Virus record (IMG/VR): IMGVR_UViG_3300050821_006729
Coordinates: 1-24,977 of that record
Source of the DNA: a virus
Strand: one strand, 5' to 3'
Length of the DNA stretch: 24,977 nt
The stretch's first letter is position 1, and the number at the start of each line of letters is the position of its first letter. The position numbers and the translations under genes are program-made. The notes beneath the pieces were generated by a model. That model was not told the origin of the DNA, did not search any database, and saw nothing but the letters and a program-made list of their open reading frames with translations. Below are positions 20,959-24,977 of this stretch, piece after piece.

Positions 20959-21225
20959 ATGAAAAACGTAATTGTTGTCAGACCCTATTGCTCGACCGAC
21001 GAACTGCAAGACGCATTGAGGCAAGCCAAGTTGATGCAGGCAATAGGGGTGATTGTGACAGAGCCAAAGAACCTCAGTATGGCTCAGGAGTTTGACGCGG
21101 AAATTATAGCGATGTTCGGGAAAACAGAGCAGGCCCTGAAAGCTGCTCAAGAAATTTCAGAAGCCAGTGACTCAGCAGTAGTGGTCATAGGAGAACCAAG
21201 TGCTAATACAGATGGACCGCAATGA
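20959..21225 (+). CDS. Hypothetical small protein downstream of capsid
   Basis: The 88-residue protein (MKNVIVVRPYCSTDELQDAL...) has an alternating strand-helix pattern (IGVIVTEPKNLS, AVVVIGEPSA), like a small alpha/beta fold. GGGAGAGGA precedes the ATG. The end overlaps the start of the next gene by 26 bp. No known family; position suggests a head-completion or decoration role, without direct support. Confidence 0.6.
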   Translation: MKNVIVVRPYCSTDELQDALRQAKLMQAIGVIVTEPKNLSMAQEFDAEIIAMFGKTEQALKAAQEISEASDSAVVVIGEPSANTDGPQ

Positions 21226-21712
21226 ATTAGGAGACAAGCGGCTAGACCCAAAAGAGAATCTAGCAAAACTCAAAGAAGAGAACAGAAAGTTAGCTGCCAA
21301 ATCGAAGATTAAAGACCAGAGCCTGCTGGAAAATAAAGACATGGCTATCGGCTCTCCGATGGACTGGCATGACTTGGTGCGGTTGCTGACTAAAATGAAC
21401 CCCGCTCTCATCATTGAGGATGGTGGTGTCAGAAACGCACTAGCCGTGCGTTACCCAGGGCATCTTGAAGATGGAACTTATGGAAAAAGATACATCACTG
21501 GTTTCTATAAGGAAGTGCTACCAGAGTTCTCCTGCATTCTCAGTGATGAACGCGGCAGGGCTACAAGGGAATGCCGTGGATGGAGAACGGTACTAGTCCC
21601 TCTAATTCGTCAGGGAATTATCAGTTACAAAAACGCGGTAGATGTCTTTGGTGAACCCAATGGACAACGAAGCGGTCGATGGAAAGAACTGCTACAGCGC
21701 GAACGTGCATAG
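21200..21712 (+). CDS. Hypothetical protein, 170 residues
   Basis: The start at GTG 21200 (MLIQMDRNELGDKRLDP) has AGGAGA six to seven bases upstream; ATG 21212 is the alternative. A basic coiled-coil N-terminus (ENLAKLKEENRKLAAKSKIK) leads to a compact domain (LVRLLTKMNPALIIEDGGVR, ERGRATRECRGWRTVLVPLI). The C-terminal motif GIISYKNAVDVFGEPNGQRS is distinctive but not assigned to any family. It overlaps the previous gene by 26 bp. A structural or assembly role is possible. Confidence 0.65.
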   Translation: MLIQMDRNELGDKRLDPKENLAKLKEENRKLAAKSKIKDQSLLENKDMAIGSPMDWHDLVRLLTKMNPALIIEDGGVRNALAVRYPGHLEDGTYGKRYITGFYKEVLPEFSCILSDERGRATRECRGWRTVLVPLIRQGIISYKNAVDVFGEPNGQRSGRWKELLQRERA

Positions 21713-21773
21713 TAGAGCAATATAAAAACCAAAGCAATACTGGCCCTGAACGAATGGGGCAGAAAAGAGCAAT

Positions 21774-22178
21774 ATGTCAGAGACCAAAGAAACTCCTGTT
21801 AATGCAGAGCTGTTGAAAGAGCTAATACAGGAACTTAAGAAACCAGCACCACCAACCGAAGAAGAGTTAGCAACGCGGGAAGAGAAAAAGCGGAAGGTTC
21901 AGCAAGAGCAAGAGAAACGCAGACGCATGGCTACCAAGCATGCGAGCATACTTGAAGCGAAGAAGATGCAGCAGAAGACCTGCACGCACCTCAGACGTGA
22001 TGGCACCTCCAGAGCTGTTTACGTGAAGCATGGCAACTACCTCATCTGCCAGAAATGCAACGTACTGATTCGTCCCACTGAGGACCAGAAAAACAAGTCG
22101 AACATTAACACCATCTACGATACCAATCTGTTCAACCGATTGTTCCAGATGAGCGTTACCTCAAACGTCTTCGACTAA
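21774..22178 (+). CDS. Coiled-coil protein with a zinc-ribbon-like motif
   Basis: The 134-residue protein starts MSETKETPVNAELLKELIQE. Its first half is a Lys/Glu/Arg-rich helix (TREEKKRKVQQEQEKRRRMA). Residues about 70-97 hold CTHLRRDG, then YLICQKCNVLIRP: Cys, His, Cys and Cys could bind one zinc. The end is acidic and Asn-rich. It lies 61 bp after its neighbour, preceded by AAAAGAG, and its stop codon overlaps a terminator hairpin. Function in the head-tail module is unknown. Confidence 0.65.
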   Translation: MSETKETPVNAELLKELIQELKKPAPPTEEELATREEKKRKVQQEQEKRRRMATKHASILEAKKMQQKTCTHLRRDGTSRAVYVKHGNYLICQKCNVLIRPTEDQKNKSNINTIYDTNLFNRLFQMSVTSNVFD

Positions 22179-22193
22179 CCCTCTGAGGGTTTT
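22177..22193 (+). terminator. Short intrinsic terminator overlapping a stop codon
   Basis: AACCCT, loop CTG, AGGGTT, followed by TT and TTTTA-like sequence. The left arm overlaps the stop codon of the zinc-ribbon-like gene, which may reduce hairpin formation while ribosomes pass. Confidence 0.6.
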
Positions 22194-22241
22194 AGGAAGC
22201 TGGCTCTCCGCAAACCAGCACACATTCAAAGGACAATCTTA

Positions 22242-23324
22242 ATGGCCTGTACTACTACGCTACAGCAGGTGGTGAACCTTACGTCCACCCATGCAGACTT
22301 GATGCCACTCTCGGGAGTTGCTGGCTACAACAATGAGCCTGCACTGTCACTCTGCAATGACACGCTACAAGAACTGCTTTCCCATCCACATGACTGGAAA
22401 TTCAACCGTCGTGATTGGCTCTCATTCGTCACAGCACAGTGCCAACAGGATTACAAAATCGCCGGAGCTACGGCATTCACTCTGGGCACCAACCTCACGA
22501 ACAACACTGGAGTTCAGTCGGCTGGAGCCCAGATTGACCTAGCGACAAATGACGCCATCACTGTGGCTGATGGTGTGGTGACCGTCAACATCATTCAGGG
22601 GCAGATGCCCCATCAGTTGACCGTTGGTGCAACGGTATACATGACTGGCGTTGTGATGACCACAGGCAATGCCGCTGCGTACAACGCTGTTCAGATTCAG
22701 AACGCCTCTGAGTTCACCTGGGTGGGAGCCATTGGAGCTGTCATCACGGCAGTCACTGCAACCTCATTCTCATTCAATGCCCTGACAGGTCAGAACAATG
22801 GAGATGTGGGGGGAGCCCCTGGAATCTTTGATTACGGGTGGTTAGGCTCGTGCACCTGCACAGAGCTGAACAACAACTCCTCAGTCGGAAACATTCGACC
22901 GATGGAAGCCGTAAGGAATCTGGCCCTATCCCAGAGGGTAAACAACCCCACCAAAATGTGCGTATTGCAGACGTACAAAACCGCCACAGGTGCCGACTCT
23001 GGCGTCATTCGAGTTCGTCTTGAGAACCCATGCGGCAGTGACATCTGGACAGTTAACCCAGTCTACCAAGCCAAGGCTCCTCTACTGACTTCATTGAACG
23101 ACACATGGAGCCCATTTCCCGATGAGTACGGCTATGTCTATCGCCAAATGCTCATTGCAAGGATGTACCGCTACATCAACTCCACTCAGCAAGTTGCCGA
23201 GTTCCAAAAGGCTGAAGCAGCAATAGCCAAAGCAACAGGTGCTGATGACCGAGAGATGAGTGATGTGCATGTCTATCCAGAATCCAGCTTAGTCGATGGC
23301 ACTTGGTACGGATACATCTGGTAA
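22242..23324 (+). CDS. Head-tail adaptor or tail protein with an inserted beta-domain
   Basis: The 360-residue protein begins MACTTTLQQVVNLTSTHADL and contains GYNNEPALSLCNDTLQELLS with HPHDWKFNRRDW, a pattern seen in podovirus adaptor or tail-tube proteins. Residues about 112-180 form an inserted beta-domain (LTVGATVYMTGVV, then VITAVTATSFSF). It resembles the small FCCH-type modules annotated in many phage structural proteins. A related module lies in the next gene. The end returns to the adaptor-like part (YGYVYRQMLIARMYRYINST). It follows the capsid block as head-tail connectors do. Precise family not certain. Confidence 0.65.
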   Translation: MACTTTLQQVVNLTSTHADLMPLSGVAGYNNEPALSLCNDTLQELLSHPHDWKFNRRDWLSFVTAQCQQDYKIAGATAFTLGTNLTNNTGVQSAGAQIDLATNDAITVADGVVTVNIIQGQMPHQLTVGATVYMTGVVMTTGNAAAYNAVQIQNASEFTWVGAIGAVITAVTATSFSFNALTGQNNGDVGGAPGIFDYGWLGSCTCTELNNNSSVGNIRPMEAVRNLALSQRVNNPTKMCVLQTYKTATGADSGVIRVRLENPCGSDIWTVNPVYQAKAPLLTSLNDTWSPFPDEYGYVYRQMLIARMYRYINSTQQVAEFQKAEAAIAKATGADDREMSDVHVYPESSLVDGTWYGYIW

Positions 23325-23362
23325 TGACCAAACAGCTCTGCTGCAAAACATAAGGAACAAGA

Positions 23363-24977
23363 ATGTCTAACACTAACATTGCAGGGCCTAATGCCAGAAC
23401 TAGTCTAGAGGCAGGAACAATCTTTATACCCATGTGGCACTCTGGGCTCTACACCCAGCGTAGTCCGCTGTTCACTCCGATGAGTTCGTTTGGACTCCAG
23501 ATGGTTCAACGGATGGACACACTATGGGGTGGGCTCAACATGGAGTTGAGTCTAGACAACACTCTAGTTCGTCGTCCTGGGTTTACATCCCTGTGCTCTG
23601 AGGCGTTCGGAAGTGATGAATACCCACTCACTTACTATTCGTTCAAGAACATCGCGGGAGATGTGTACCCACTCGTAGATACGCAAGACGCTGTTTACAC
23701 TTTCAGTCCCACAACTCTCACAAGCATCTTCGATAAGACAACCGAGACCCAGACATCGTTCCAGAAGGTCGGCAACACTCTTTACTTTGGGGACAGCGCA
23801 GACCTTCAACAGTGGACGGGCTCAGGCTCTACATTCGCCATCGGCCTAGCAGTTCCGACCGTTGCCCCTACATTCACGATAGGCACAGGGTTCCTGCTTC
23901 CCACTGTCGGCTTCTCCTATGGCTACAGCTACGGGAACAGTTCAACGGGTCACGTCTCAACGATGTCTCCCGCGTCTTCAGACACTGGTGACCTAGACGT
24001 TTCCACGGTCACAGAAGCAAGCGTCACCTACCAGATTGATTCGTTGAACGTCAACGACACTGGTGGGAATGGACCCTTCACTGTCATGTTCGGAACTCCC
24101 AACGGCAACAACCTCTGGGTCGGCGCTAAAGTCACAGTCTCAGGAAACTGGGGCACGGCTCCAAACGCTTCAGCCATCAATGGTGCTTACACCGTCACAG
24201 TTGTTTCTGCATCTTCGTTTGGGGCTTCAACCTCCAAGTGGGGACCACCCGCGTCTAGTCCTACCATCGGTCAGAACTCCAATCTGCAAGAATCTGGATT
24301 GACCGGAGTGACTGCTGTACTTCAGCCCATCACCATCCCAGGCTCGACAGCGGCAGACCCATACGTTTACACGGTCAACCAAGCTGACATCTTCGCGCCC
24401 ACAAATGCGTTTGATGGTGAAGGCAGCAAGTCTTCAATGGTCGTAACTGGACCACTGGGAACACCCGTCTACACCCAGATTGAAAGCGGAACACCAACAA
24501 CAGGTCAATACGTGGTCAACGCCTCAACAGGTCAGATTACGTTTGCATCGGCTGATGCTGGGAAGATAATCATTCTGACCTATGACGTTACTCCTACAAC
24601 TGGAGGAAACCCAGTTGGGTTCATCGTCACTGGTCCTAGCTCTAACAACAGCTTCACAGGTGGTACGCAGACTGACATCACTGGCTACACTGGTGCAGAT
24701 AACGTAGTCGTATATCGAAGTCTCGATACTGACGGCACTGCTGGACCTTGGTACCTTCTCTCGACCATTCCGAACAATCTTGCACTGACTCAAGCAGCCC
24801 ATACGAGTCAGACACAGCAGACGGTCTACACACTGGCAAACCCATGCCCTGCTGGAGCCAACAACGGCTTTGCTAGTGCAGCAGGAACTGGGGGAGCGAC
24901 TATAGCTGGATTCAGTCACAGTGCGAACAATGGGACGTTTGACATCATAGCGTCCACTGAAACGACCATCACCTGTA
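23363..24977 (+). CDS. Tail structural protein, truncated by the window end
   Basis: The frame is open from ATG 23363 to the last base with no stop: at least 538 residues. AAGGAACA precedes the ATG, 38 bp after the previous stop. The N-terminus (ARTSLEAGTIFIPMWHSGLY, then LWGGLNMELSLDNTLVRRPG) matches a pattern common in podovirus tail proteins near the adaptor gene, probably a tail nozzle or hub. Residues about 240-290 repeat the beta-module of the neighbouring protein (LWVGAKVTVSG, YTVTVVSASSFG). Residues about 335-410 form another beta-domain (GQYVVNASTGQITFASADAG). SANNGTFDIIASTETTIT at the end is a further repeat unit. High Ser/Thr/Gly content fits a virion component. Confidence 0.75.
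   Translation, partial: MSNTNIAGPNARTSLEAGTIFIPMWHSGLYTQRSPLFTPMSSFGLQMVQRMDTLWGGLNMELSLDNTLVRRPGFTSLCSEAFGSDEYPLTYYSFKNIAGDVYPLVDTQDAVYTFSPTTLTSIFDKTTETQTSFQKVGNTLYFGDSADLQQWTGSGSTFAIGLAVPTVAPTFTIGTGFLLPTVGFSYGYSYGNSSTGHVSTMSPASSDTGDLDVSTVTEASVTYQIDSLNVNDTGGNGPFTVMFGTPNGNNLWVGAKVTVSGNWGTAPNASAINGAYTVTVVSASSFGASTSKWGPPASSPTIGQNSNLQESGLTGVTAVLQPITIPGSTAADPYVYTVNQADIFAPTNAFDGEGSKSSMVVTGPLGTPVYTQIESGTPTTGQYVVNASTGQITFASADAGKIIILTYDVTPTTGGNPVGFIVTGPSSNNSFTGGTQTDITGYTGADNVVVYRSLDTDGTAGPWYLLSTIPNNLALTQAAHTSQTQQTVYTLANPCPAGANNGFASAAGTGGATIAGFSHSANNGTFDIIASTETTITC

Overview
The window is a segment of a tailed double-stranded DNA bacteriophage or prophage. The tail is probably short and podovirus-like. 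The evidence is a contiguous rightward packaging and head module: small terminase, large terminase, a 688-residue portal, a scaffold-like protein, an N4-gp56-type major capsid protein, then adaptor and tail proteins, the last cut by the window end. No tail tape-measure gene and no integrase, lysin, DNA polymerase, helicase or RNA polymerase is visible, so the genome continues outside. The host cannot be read directly. A short basic protein ending in a KIAAAQRARWAK-type tail, as often seen in soil Acidobacteriota, hints weakly at such a host.

Layout. (1) 115-2798, minus strand: six tightly packed small genes, several encoding membrane proteins; the first and last share a C-terminal domain. (2) 2799-3133: divergent intergenic region with short inverted repeats. 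(3) 3134-4384, plus: small early-type genes, a winged-helix protein, then an array of 22-bp iterons that begins inside the end of its gene, AT-rich repeats and a terminator. This looks like a replication initiator with its origin, or a repressor with its operators. (4) 4385-6265: a PD-(D/E)XK nuclease, an HNH-AP2 endonuclease and two unknown proteins. (5) 6266-7091: two non-coding leaders around two small genes. In both leaders CTCTCCTA lies upstream of, and complementary to, the TAGGAGAG ribosome-binding site of the next gene. (6) 7092-9866: small membrane and coiled-coil proteins and a repeat-rich fibre-like protein. (7) 9867-10575: 709 bp of hairpin-rich DNA without a credible gene, sharing 12-mers with other non-coding parts of the window. 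(8) 10576-13672: two small genes, one lone minus-strand membrane protein and a two-domain glycosyltransferase. (9) 13682-24977: packaging, head and tail genes, interrupted by an endonuclease VII-like gene that appears frameshifted.

Working together: the iteron block is the likely control or replication point. The rightward genes after it carry nucleases and small accessory proteins. The fibre-like protein and glycosyltransferase may concern virion-surface or host-surface glycans. The right 11 kb builds the capsid and packages DNA. The leftward cluster and the lone minus-strand gene look like membrane accessory (moron-like) genes. Their functions are inference only.
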